Below are positions 6,604-13,578 of a stretch of 13,665 nucleotides of DNA, in pieces. A program made the translations under genes and the position numbers. The notes below the pieces were generated by a model that did not search any database, had not been told where the DNA came from, and saw nothing but the letters and a program-made list of their open reading frames with translations. Each line of letters starts with the position of its first letter. The stretch's first letter is position 1. Source of the stretch: an uncultured Xanthobacteraceae bacterium (GTDB taxonomy: Bacteria; Pseudomonadota; Alphaproteobacteria; Rhizobiales; Xanthobacteraceae); assembly GCA_955652925.1 (NCBI GenBank), contig CATPCO010000759.1:1-13665 (forward strand). The letters are read 5' to 3'.

Positions 6604-7050
6604 ATGGCGCTGACGATGTTGGACAAGCATGCAGAGACTGCAACGAAAGCGGCCTGGCCGGCCGAGCTTGCGGCGGAATTCGAACGGGAAAGCAAGCATC
6701 CCAATCCATGCGTTGGCAGCGAGCTTGTTTCTGAGAGCGATCGCGTCCGGGTCTGGATGATCCGGCTGCAGCCGGGTGAGCGCATCGGCTTTCACCGTCA
6801 TGTGCTCGACTATTTCTGGACCGCGGTGAGCGGCGGACGCGGACGCCAGCACGTGCATGACGGCACGACGGTCGAATATACCTACGCGCCGGGCGAAACC
6901 CGCCACGAAACCTATGCTGCGGGGCAATACAAGGTCCACGACCTGGAGAATCTCGGCGACAAGGAGATGGTGTTCATGACCATCGAATTTCTCCAGAGCG
7001 CCAACAAGCCGCTTGCGCTTCCGCAGGACGTACGGCGCAAAGCTGCGTAG
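6604..7050 (+). CDS. Small cytoplasmic cupin-fold protein
   Basis: This 148-residue protein has one cupin-like core and no signal peptide. The first motif reads RIGFHRHVLDYFW (61-72 region), with His64 and His66. The usual Glu of the HxH(x)3-4E motif is not present (Asp69-Tyr70 instead). The second motif, YKVHDLENLGD (109-119), supplies His112. Metal binding is therefore possible but the ligand set is not standard. The start is secure: AGGAGG at 6592-6597 lies 6 bases before the ATG, the best ribosome-binding site in the window. It is divergent from the FAD monooxygenase with only 59 bases between the starts, so the two may share control. A TATATAT-like run at 6574-6580 could be part of a promoter. 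The substrate or ligand is unknown. Confidence 0.75.
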   Translation: MALTMLDKHAETATKAAWPAELAAEFERESKHPNPCVGSELVSESDRVRVWMIRLQPGERIGFHRHVLDYFWTAVSGGRGRQHVHDGTTVEYTYAPGETRHETYAAGQYKVHDLENLGDKEMVFMTIEFLQSANKPLALPQDVRRKAA

Positions 7051-7057
7051 CAGACCC

Positions 7058-7181
7058 TCGGCCGTCATCGCCCGCGATGCGGGCGACCCAGTACACACCG
7101 AACATGAGGTTTGGCACCGCTCGCCCTCAATTCCGGACGTTGGTTACTGGGTGCCCCGCCTTCGCGGGGCATGACGGCCGA
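7058..7181. repeat. REP/BIME-like inverted repeat, two hairpins
   Basis: Two inverted arms, 7058-7093 and about 7145-7181, flank roughly 50 bases. Each arm is itself a hairpin: CGCCCGCGATGCGGGCG in the left arm and GCCCCGCCTTCGCGGGGC in the right. Read on the same strand, the arms share TACTGGGT and ATGACGGCCGA edges while the stem bases differ in paired positions. The layout is that of REP/BIME elements, and very similar palindromes are common between genes of Bradyrhizobium relatives (from memory). It sits just after the cupin stop and ends about 155 bases before livH; in 7182-7335 I see only a possible untranslated leader. Confidence 0.85.
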
Positions 7182-7335
7182 ACTGTTTTACTTTCGCCGG
7201 AGTAGTCGCAACCTTTCGCGTCGGGCTAGCCAAGCCGCAGCCCTTCCTGCACACTGTGCGCCAATCAAGGTGGGCTTGCCGGCAGGCGCCGTGCTGCGCA
7301 AGGCGAGCTCTTTGGGGAGCGCTTGGGGGGAGTGC

Positions 7336-8211
7336 GTGGGCCTTAGCTTCGATCTCTTGATCAATGCCCTGATCGCCGGGATTCTGCTCGGCGGGTTCTA
7401 TACCGCGGTGACGATCGGGGTCTCGATCTCATTCGGTATTCTCGACATCGTCAACATCGCTCACCCCGCCTTCATCATTCTCGGTTCCTATATTGCCTAT
7501 ATCATCAACATCAATTTCGGCGTTGATCCCATTGTCATCAGCATCGTCATGCTGCCCGCATTCTATTTGCTGGGGGCCGGCATTTATCAAATCTATTACG
7601 AGGCATTCGAACGGCGTGGGCAGGAATCGCTGCGCGGCCTCTCGTTCTTCTTCGGCTTGTTGTTTGTAACCGAGGTGACGCTCATTCTCGTGTTCGGCGT
7701 CGATTACCGCTACGTCGAGGCTTCCTATATCGGGCCGAGCTGGCGCATTGGAGTGATGGATTTCCCGCTCCGAATGCTGGTGCCCTGCGTCGCTGCCCTT
7801 GCCTTGTTCGTCGCGCTGCAGCTGTTCCTTTCCCGGACTTTCATTGGACGCGCGATATCGGCGGTGGCCCAGGATCAGCTTGCGCTCCGCCTCATGGCTG
7901 CATCGCCGACGCGGATCAAGCGCATTGCGTTTGGCATTTCAATTGCGACCACGGCCGTGGCCGGCGCGCTGTTGATCATCATTCAGCCGGTCGAGCCCTC
8001 GGTCGGGCGCGAATATATCGGGCGCGTGTTCGCGATCTGCGTTTTCGGGGGGCTCGGCAGCCTGCCGGGCACGGTGATCGGCGCGATGCTGATCGGCATC
8101 GTGGAGAGCTTCACGGCCACGTTCTATGGCCCTTCCTGGGCGCCCGCGGTGGCGTTCGGGGTTCTTCTCCTCACATTGGCATTTCGTCCGGCAGGTCTCC
8201 TCGGAAGGTAG
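7336..8211 (+). CDS. livH: Branched-chain amino acid-type ABC transporter permease LivH
   Basis: The 291-residue, strongly hydrophobic protein has the LivH opening NALIAGILLGGFYTAVTIGVSISFGILDIVNIAHPAF split across the first helices (10-46). The cytoplasmic ATPase-coupling loop GRAISAVAQDQLALRLMAAS follows at 171-190, and the conserved end VFGGLGSLPGTVIGAMLIG lies at 236-254. About eight membrane spans are expected. It forms the inner-membrane channel with LivM. GTG 7336 was chosen because it gives family length and follows GGGGGGAG; the frame continues upstream to 7111, but that part reads into the REP-like repeat. It heads a tightly spaced livHMGF run, 8 bases from livM. The substrate cannot be assumed to be an amino acid, because this family also imports amides, urea and aromatic acids. 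Confidence 0.92.
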   Translation: MGLSFDLLINALIAGILLGGFYTAVTIGVSISFGILDIVNIAHPAFIILGSYIAYIININFGVDPIVISIVMLPAFYLLGAGIYQIYYEAFERRGQESLRGLSFFFGLLFVTEVTLILVFGVDYRYVEASYIGPSWRIGVMDFPLRMLVPCVAALALFVALQLFLSRTFIGRAISAVAQDQLALRLMAASPTRIKRIAFGISIATTAVAGALLIIIQPVEPSVGREYIGRVFAICVFGGLGSLPGTVIGAMLIGIVESFTATFYGPSWAPAVAFGVLLLTLAFRPAGLLGR

Positions 8212-8219
8212 CAAGGGCG

Positions 8220-9164
8220 GTGCGAAACTTCGTCTTTCTGCTCGTCTGCGTGGCGGTTGCGATCGTTGTTTTCTTCGCCGCGCGCATGCTCCACAACGAT
8301 TACATTTTCTTCGCCGGCTACACGGTGTTGCAATTCATTGTGCTGGCCACCGCCTGGAACATTCTTGGCGGATACACCGGCTATGTGAATTTCGGCTCCG
8401 CCGCCTTCTTTGCGATGGGAGCCTATGCGACTGTGTTCTTTCACAAGCTCTATCCGCAGCCGATTCCGGTCCTGATCGTGATCGGCGGCATTGTGTCCGG
8501 CATCGTCGGCTTCGGCATGGGCTATCTCACGCTGCGCCTGCGCGGCGCTTTCTTTGCCATCGCCACGCTTGCGCTTGCGGTGGTGCTGCAGACATTCGTC
8601 GTGAATTGGGACTATGTCGGCGGCTCGCGCGGCGCCTACATCATCCGCCCGAACGAAAATGCTCTGGTCGGCCCCTATATCCAGTACCTTTTTGTGCTGA
8701 TGCTGGCGCTCGTGGTGATCGCGCTCGTCTGCGCGCGAGTCATCGAGCGCTCGCAGCTGGGCTATGGATTCGCCACCATTCGCGACGACGAGCTCGCCGC
8801 TGAGGCCTGTGGCGTGCCGACATTGCGCCTCAAGCTCATCGCGACCACGCTGTCCGGCGCGCTCATGGGGATGGCGGGGGCTCCATTCCCCTACTACATC
8901 GGCTATCTGCAGCCGTCCTCGGCCTTCGGCCTGGAATACGCCGTCAATTCCATTGCCATGCCGATGATCGGCGGCACGACCAGCTGGGTCGGGCCGTTGA
9001 TCGGCGCGATCCTGCTCGGCTCGCTCCAGCAGATTGCGACAGTTACGATCTCTTCGGCGGTCAACCTGCTGATTGTCGGTCTCCTCCTTATCGCCTTCGT
9101 CATCGTCGCGCCGAACGGAATCGTCGGTTTGGTGCAGGACACGCTTCGCCCGCGAGCAAAATAA
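8220..9164 (+). CDS. livM: Branched-chain amino acid-type ABC transporter permease LivM
   Basis: The 314-residue membrane protein matches LivM. It has NILGGYTGYVNFGSAAFFAMGAY around 47-69, LRLRGAFFAIATLALA (105-120), the coupling loop ATIRDDELAAEACGV (185-199) and the end segment PMIGGTTSWVGPLIGA (248-263). The GTG at 8220 is required to include the first membrane helix. Its ribosome-binding site is weak (AAGGGCGG very close), suggesting translational coupling to livH, whose stop is 8 bases upstream. The TAA stop shares one base with the livG start codon. It forms the second half of the heterodimeric inner-membrane pore. Confidence 0.92.
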   Translation: MRNFVFLLVCVAVAIVVFFAARMLHNDYIFFAGYTVLQFIVLATAWNILGGYTGYVNFGSAAFFAMGAYATVFFHKLYPQPIPVLIVIGGIVSGIVGFGMGYLTLRLRGAFFAIATLALAVVLQTFVVNWDYVGGSRGAYIIRPNENALVGPYIQYLFVLMLALVVIALVCARVIERSQLGYGFATIRDDELAAEACGVPTLRLKLIATTLSGALMGMAGAPFPYYIGYLQPSSAFGLEYAVNSIAMPMIGGTTSWVGPLIGAILLGSLQQIATVTISSAVNLLIVGLLLIAFVIVAPNGIVGLVQDTLRPRAK

Positions 9165-9895
9165 TGGCGCTCCTCGAAGTGACAGGATTGAGCAAGCGCT
9201 TCGGCGGCTTCGTCGCGCTCGACGGAATCGATCTCTCCGTGCTGGAAGGCGAGCGCGTCGGACTCATCGGACCGAACGGCTCAGGCAAATCGACCCTGGT
9301 CAATTGCATCTGCGGCACGCTTGCGAACGAAACAGGCAGCGTGCGTTTTGACGGGCAGCGGATGGACGGGCTGCTCACCCACGAGCGGACGCGGCGCGGC
9401 ATGGCGCGAAGCTTCCAGCTTCCGCGTCCCTTTGTAACCCTTACGGTCGCCGACAATCTGCGCGTGCCATTGCTCTATACGGTCAATGCGCGGGCGGGCT
9501 CATCGCTCAAATCGGCGGACATCCATACGCGTTGCGCCGAACTGTTGCAGCTGGTCGGGCTCGCCGAGAAGGCCGCGAAGCTTCCGCGCGACCTCACTCA
9601 GGTGGAAATGCGAAAGCTCGAGCTCGCCCGCGCCATGGCGGCAGAACCCAAGCTCCTGATTGCGGATGAGTCCATGGCCGGGTTGTCGCAATCGGAAGTC
9701 GACGACATCGTCGCTCTGCTGATTCGCCTCAATGAGCGCGGCATCACGATTGTGCTGATCGAGCATATCATGCGCGCAGTGATGCGGTTCTCGCAAAGGC
9801 TGGTAGTGCTGGTTTCCGGGCGCAAGATCGCAGACGGTCTGCCGGATGCCGTCATTCGCGATGCCGAGGTGGAGAAGGCGTATCTTGGCCAATAG
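9164..9895 (+). CDS. livG: ABC transporter ATP-binding protein LivG with degenerate signature motif
   Basis: This 243-residue ATPase has Walker A GPNGSGKST (36-44), Q-loop Gln85 in ARSFQLPRPF, Walker B LLIADE (164-169, Asp168/Glu169) and switch His201 in LIEH. The ABC signature, normally close to LSYGQ in LivG, reads LTQVE at 144-148, so both the Ser and the key Gly are replaced. The residue after Walker B Glu is Ser rather than Pro (DESMAGL). The downstream RKLELARAMA context is intact, so the frame is real and undamaged. It starts at an ATG overlapping the livM stop (TAATG) and its end overlaps livF. Its partner LivF has a canonical signature, suggesting one normal and one weak ATP site in the pair. 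Confidence 0.92.
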   Translation: MALLEVTGLSKRFGGFVALDGIDLSVLEGERVGLIGPNGSGKSTLVNCICGTLANETGSVRFDGQRMDGLLTHERTRRGMARSFQLPRPFVTLTVADNLRVPLLYTVNARAGSSLKSADIHTRCAELLQLVGLAEKAAKLPRDLTQVEMRKLELARAMAAEPKLLIADESMAGLSQSEVDDIVALLIRLNERGITIVLIEHIMRAVMRFSQRLVVLVSGRKIADGLPDAVIRDAEVEKAYLGQ

Positions 9896-10616
9896 CCTCA
9901 CCGTCGAAAACGTCGATGCCGCCTATGGTGCCGTGCGGGTGCTCGAAGGCGTGTCGCTGCGCGTCGGCGGCGGTGAAACGGTGGTGCTGCTCGGCACCAA
10001 CGGCAACGGCAAGAGCACGCTGATGAAATGCGTGATGGGAATTGTGCGCCCGCGATCCGGCCGCATCACCGCCGAGATCGATGGCGCAACGCATGAGCTC
10101 GTCGGCCGCACCACTGAGCAGATCGTCGACCTCGGCATTGCGCTCGTGCCCGAAGGGCGCCGGTTGTTTCCGCGGCTCACGGTCGAGGAGAACCTGCTCT
10201 TAGGCGCGTTTCGCCCGAAAGCGCGAGCGACGCTCAAATCGAACCTTGCTTTCTGCTTCGAGTGTTTCCCGCGGCTCGCCGAGCGCCGGCGTCAGCTTGC
10301 GGGCTCAATGAGCGGCGGCGAGCAGCAGATGCTGGCGCTCGGGCGCGCGCTGATGCTTGACCCACGCATCATATTGATCGATGAGCCCTCGGTCGGGCTC
10401 GCCCCGATACTGGTGAGTCGCACCATCGACAAGATCAAAGAGCTCAAGGACAGGTTCCAGCTCACGGTGCTCATGGCGGAGCAGAACTTTCCGCAAGCCT
10501 TGCGCATTGCCGACCGCGGTTACGTCATTGTCCACGGCCAGATCGCATTCGAGGGCCGGTCATCGGACGAGCTCAACAACAATGAGCTGATCCGCAAGTT
10601 TTATCTCGGCTTGTGA
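9885..10616 (+). CDS. livF: ABC transporter ATP-binding protein LivF
   Basis: This 243-residue ATPase has Walker A GTNGNGKST (37-45), the VPEGRRLFPRLTVEENL region (88-104), a canonical signature SMSGGEQQ (141-148) and Walker B IILIDEPSVGLAP (162-174). AEQN near 198-201 replaces the switch His, as is usual in LivF. The TTG at 9885 was chosen because it places LTVENVDAAYG at the normal N-terminus and has AAGG 6 bases upstream; ATG 9861 and ATG 9846 in frame are alternatives that would add 8 or 13 residues. The TTG start overlaps the livG end by 11 bases, implying coupled translation. It is the last gene of the livHMGF run; no clear terminator follows. Confidence 0.9.
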   Translation: MANSLTVENVDAAYGAVRVLEGVSLRVGGGETVVLLGTNGNGKSTLMKCVMGIVRPRSGRITAEIDGATHELVGRTTEQIVDLGIALVPEGRRLFPRLTVEENLLLGAFRPKARATLKSNLAFCFECFPRLAERRRQLAGSMSGGEQQMLALGRALMLDPRIILIDEPSVGLAPILVSRTIDKIKELKDRFQLTVLMAEQNFPQALRIADRGYVIVHGQIAFEGRSSDELNNNELIRKFYLGL

Positions 10617-10724
10617 AGGCAAATGCATGCTTGGAGCCGGAGCCTGCGACAGCGGTGTTGACTGGCCCCGGCAAAAATTGAAATGCTGGAGCGGAGATAG
10701 TCATCCTTATTGGGAGATGCGGTA

Positions 10725-11120
10725 ATGAAGTTGTCGAGTGTCCTTGCTTTGAGCCTGTTGCTTGCGTGCTCGGCTTCCCAGGCGCAGCAGCCCCCCCTGC
10801 CCAAGATCACGCCAATCATGCAAGAGCCGATTACGGGGCAGGCGGACAAGGAGTTCGTCCTGCTGAGCATTGAATGGCCACCCGACTCGGTTGGTCCCCT
10901 GCACACTCATCCGGGCGATGAATACGGCGTCGTCGTCAAAGGCGTCTACGCGATCAGAGAGCTCAACGGGCAATGGAAGACATACAAGGCGGGCGAAGGA
11001 TTTCACTTGCGCGCGGGAGTAGTCCACGAGGACAAGAATATGACGGTCAATACCTCGACCATGCATTCCTACGTCGTGGACAAGGGCAAAACCCTGATCC
11101 AGCCGTACATCAAGCCCTGA
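10725..11120 (+). CDS. Exported single-domain cupin protein
   Basis: This 131-residue protein begins with a signal peptide: MKLSS, a Leu-rich core, then SASQA-QQ, which suggests cleavage after Ala20. A Cys at 15 (LLAC) is an alternative, off-consensus lipidation site. The mature part is a near-perfect cupin: GPLHTHPGDEYGVVVKG fits HxH(x)3E(x)6G with His60, His62 and Glu66, and motif 2 supplies His101 and Asn105 with Arg97 where Pro is usual. A bound divalent metal is therefore likely, in the periplasm. ATG 10725 was chosen because GGGAG lies 8 bases upstream. It follows livF after 108 bases and could be read through from it. Its stop is one base from the convergent Bug receptor gene. The substrate is unknown. 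Confidence 0.85.
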   Translation: MKLSSVLALSLLLACSASQAQQPPLPKITPIMQEPITGQADKEFVLLSIEWPPDSVGPLHTHPGDEYGVVVKGVYAIRELNGQWKTYKAGEGFHLRAGVVHEDKNMTVNTSTMHSYVVDKGKTLIQPYIKP

Positions 11121-11121
11121 A

Positions 11122-12114
11122 TTAATCGACTTTGATGCTTGCTGCCTTGATGATCGGGGTCCAGCGCGCGATCTCGCTCGTGACCAGGGCGGCAAGCGCT
11201 TGCGGGCCGCGCTTCGATTTGGCGGGAATCTCGCAGCCCAGCTCAACGAGGCGGTTGCGGACGTTCTCGTCGTCGAGCGCCTTGGCGAGCGCATCGGCAA
11301 GCCGATCGATCACCGGCTTCGGCGTGCCTTTCGGCGCGAACAGGCCGTTCCAGGCTGAAGCATCGAATGCGGGCAAACCCGCCTCTTTCGATGTCGGCAC
11401 GCCGGGGATCGCCGGGCTGCGCTCGGCCGTTGTGATCGCATAGCCCTTCGCGGTGCCGCCCGCAATGTGAGAAACTGCGTCCGGGATGGCGTTGCAGATG
11501 TAATCCACCTGTCCTCCAAGCAGTGCATTCATGGCCGGGGCGGCTCCATTGAACGGCACGAAGGTTGGCTGCACGCCGATCAGCGAATGGAGCAGCAGGC
11601 ACGTCACATGGGTGATCGAGCCGACGCCCGCGTGCGCCACGTTCACCGTCCCGACATTGGCCTTCAGGTAAAGAGTGAACTCGCGGAGATCGTTGGGCGG
11701 AAAATCCTTTCGCGCCGTGAGCACGATCGGCAGGCCGGCAATCATCCCGATGGGCTCGAAATCGGAATCCGGACGGTAGGCGAGGTTGGGATAGAGCGCG
11801 ACCGCCGCGGCATGTGTTCCCATCTGGCCAAGCTGGATGGTGTAACCGTCGGGATTGGCCCGCATCGTTCGCGTGGTTCCGGTGGTGCCGCCGGCACCAG
11901 CCACATTCTCGATGACGAACTGCTGGGCGAGACTGCGCGAGAGATATTCGCCCACGATGCGGGCTATGACATCGCTCGCCCCGCCGGGGGCGAAGGGAAC
12001 AATCAGTGTAACCGGCCGCGCCGGATAACCTTGCGCCCAAGCACTACCCAAGCCAATCGCAACGGCCACCGCAGTCATTGCGAGTTGCAACAGATATCGG
12101 CGAGGAAATTTCAT
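11122..12114 (-). CDS. Bug/TctC-family periplasmic solute-binding receptor (tripartite tricarboxylate transporter type)
   Basis: The 330-residue protein has a cleavable signal peptide ending GSAWA-Q (cleavage near 27) and the family opening YPARPVTLIVPFAPGGASD (30-48). Further family landmarks are IENVAGAGGTTGT (68-80), ANPDGYT (86-92), NVAHAGVGS and FAPKGTPKPVIDRLADAL. Bug receptors bind carboxylates, aromatic acids or amides in the periplasm and normally hand them to the TctA/TctB membrane subunits. Neither subunit is in the window, so this is an orphan receptor here, which is common for the family. ATG 12114 was chosen because it starts the signal peptide; the longer frame to 12264 translates a palindromic repeat. 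It is convergent with the exported cupin, with one base between stops. Confidence 0.93.
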   Translation of the reverse strand: MKFPRRYLLQLAMTAVAVAIGLGSAWAQGYPARPVTLIVPFAPGGASDVIARIVGEYLSRSLAQQFVIENVAGAGGTTGTTRTMRANPDGYTIQLGQMGTHAAAVALYPNLAYRPDSDFEPIGMIAGLPIVLTARKDFPPNDLREFTLYLKANVGTVNVAHAGVGSITHVTCLLLHSLIGVQPTFVPFNGAAPAMNALLGGQVDYICNAIPDAVSHIAGGTAKGYAITTAERSPAIPGVPTSKEAGLPAFDASAWNGLFAPKGTPKPVIDRLADALAKALDDENVRNRLVELGCEIPAKSKRGPQALAALVTSEIARWTPIIKAASIKVD

Positions 12115-12123
12115 TGCGGTTGG

Positions 12124-12270
12124 TAGGGTGTGCAAAGGCGCGCTCTTCGCGCGCCGTGCGCACGCGCTCCTGGTCAGAACGCCACGATTGAACCGCGTGG
12201 GCACGCCGCGCGTACGAAGATCGACAATTGGCCGACGCGCCTCGTATCGCGCGGCTTTGCCCACCCTACG
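12124..12270. repeat. Inverted double-hairpin repeat with conserved internal loop
   Basis: TAGGGTGTGCAAAG at the left end is an inverted match to CTTTGCCCACCCTA at the right end. Left hairpin: GTGTGC (12128-12133) pairs with GCGCAC (12158-12163), and GGCGCGC (12137-12143) pairs with GCGCGCC (12149-12155) around a TCTTC loop. Right hairpin, inverted: GTGGGC (12197-12202) pairs with GCCCAC (12259-12264), GCCGCGCG (12205-12212) pairs with CGCGCGGC (12248-12255), and TACGA/TCGTA extend it. Both keep an AAA/GT-type internal loop. The element fills most of the gap between the two receptor genes. No transposase is present. Confidence 0.85.
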
Positions 12271-12291
12271 AGCCTCTGCGCAAGGGCGTAA

Positions 12292-13578
12292 TCACTTCGC
12301 CTTCTCGTACGGGTAGATCACCTTGCCGGACTCGTATTCCGCGGGCGATACGACGACCTGGGTCGAGACGTTCTTGAACTGTCCCACGTCGTTGCCTTTG
12401 ACGTTCTGGAACTGGATCTGCAGGACCCGCGACTGCGCCCATTCCCCTTTGGCGCCGAATTTCACGTCGCCAACCACGGTACTGAATGAATTGGCGCGAA
12501 TGTAGTCGCTGAGCTTGGCATCATCGAGACTGTTCGTGGCCGCGACCGCCTGTTGCAGCACCTGCAGCTGGGCGTAGCCAAAAGGCGCCATGTAATAGCC
12601 AAGCGCGTCGACGCCCTCGGCTGCCGCACGCGCCTGATAGCGCTCGATGAGATTCATGACGCCGGGAAAGTTCATCTTCGGTACCGGCAGCCAGAAATCG
12701 TAGTTGATGAAACCGTTGAGCAGCGGGCCAAGCTGCGTCTTGATCGCAGTCGCCTGCAGCCCGACCATGCCGCCCCCGATCATCTTCGGCTTGAAGCCGA
12801 TCTCGTTGACCGCGCGAATCATGCCGACCGAATCCGGCGGATAGGAGTTGATGTTGACCAGATCGGGATTGGCGGCCGCGATTGCCCGCACGATCGGGGC
12901 ATAGTCGGTGGTCGCCGGCGGATAGTTCCTGTCATACACGATCTTGAGGCCGGCCTTCTTGGCGTTCTCGCGCGATCCGTCCGCGGCGTTGCGCGAGAAC
13001 TCCTGATCGGCGGAAACAATTGCCACTGTCTGCGGCTTTGGCTCCTGCGCCATGGCAATGTCGTAGAAGCCCTTCGTGAATGCCGGCTTGGCATCGGGCC
13101 CGGAAGGGATCATGGCAAAATAGTTGGGATAATCGAACTCGCTGTTGACCGCGAGGCCAAGCAGCGCGACGAACGTCTTCTTGCGCTGGATCACAATGGG
13201 CATTGCGGGCGCGATCATTGCCGTTGCATAGGGCCCGATGATGAGGTCGACCTTGTCGATATCAAGGAGCTTGGTGTAGATGGCCGGCACCTCGGCGGGC
13301 GCGCTCTTGTCGTCGTAATAAACGAGCTTGACGGGACGTCCGAGCAGTCCGCCTTTGCCATTGACGTCCTCCTCCCAGATTTTCTGGGCTAGCAGCGCCG
13401 ACTTGCCGTTGGGCGCGAGCCCGCCGGTGAGCGCCATGCTGAAGCCGATCTTGATCGGCTCGCCGGATTGCGCGATTGCGGGGCCAGCGGCGAAGACGGC
13501 CGCCCACCCGGCAAGCACCAAGCCGGAAATCGCGGTGAAGAGCGCGGCTGGCAGGTGTTTGTTCATAGCCTTGGACAT
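12292..13578 (-). CDS. LivK-type periplasmic substrate-binding protein of an ABC transporter
   Basis: The 428-residue protein has a signal peptide with a long hydrophobic core and likely cleavage after AGPAIA (residue 36). A type I periplasmic-binding fold follows: IGFSMALTGGLAPNGK (44-59), the segment VNGKGGLLGRPVKLVYYDD (72-90) and the ligand-loop region KVDLIIGPYATAM. The family delivers amino acids, amides, urea or aromatic acids to LivHMGF. It is the natural receptor for the livHMGF genes in the window but is on the opposite strand, about 1.7 kb beyond livF. ATG 13578 was chosen because GAGGAA lies 6 bases upstream and the signal peptide starts there; the frame continues to the window edge without a signal sequence. 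ATG 13566 is a possible alternative. Ligand not predictable from sequence alone. Confidence 0.92.
   Translation of the reverse strand: MSKAMNKHLPAALFTAISGLVLAGWAAVFAAGPAIAQSGEPIKIGFSMALTGGLAPNGKSALLAQKIWEEDVNGKGGLLGRPVKLVYYDDKSAPAEVPAIYTKLLDIDKVDLIIGPYATAMIAPAMPIVIQRKKTFVALLGLAVNSEFDYPNYFAMIPSGPDAKPAFTKGFYDIAMAQEPKPQTVAIVSADQEFSRNAADGSRENAKKAGLKIVYDRNYPPATTDYAPIVRAIAAANPDLVNINSYPPDSVGMIRAVNEIGFKPKMIGGGMVGLQATAIKTQLGPLLNGFINYDFWLPVPKMNFPGVMNLIERYQARAAAEGVDALGYYMAPFGYAQLQVLQQAVAATNSLDDAKLSDYIRANSFSTVVGDVKFGAKGEWAQSRVLQIQFQNVKGNDVGQFKNVSTQVVVSPAEYESGKVIYPYEKAK

Noticed and set aside
5840..6613. 257-residue plus-strand frame opposite the FAD monooxygenase
   Set aside because: The opposite strand has all three flavoprotein hydroxylase motifs; this frame has none of its own.
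7111..7335. N-terminal extension of LivH to 7111
   Set aside because: The 75 extra residues read through the REP-like element, start at a TTG without a good ribosome-binding site, and are not part of the LivH family fold.
9164..9895. LivG as a pseudogene because of its broken signature motif
   Set aside because: The frame is full length, all other ATPase motifs are intact, and translation is coupled to both neighbours, so it looks functional but divergent.
10658..10686. Possible sigma70 promoter (TTGACT) ahead of the exported cupin
   Set aside because: The -35 box is good, but at 17-18 bases spacing the -10 position (AAATGC) matches poorly.
12115..12264. N-terminal extension of the Bug receptor to 12264
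   Set aside because: It translates the double-hairpin repeat; the signal peptide begins at 12114.
12553..13392. 279-residue plus-strand frame opposite the LivK-type gene
   Set aside because: Its Asp/Arg/His-rich composition is typical of the antisense of a real gene, and the opposite strand encodes a complete receptor.
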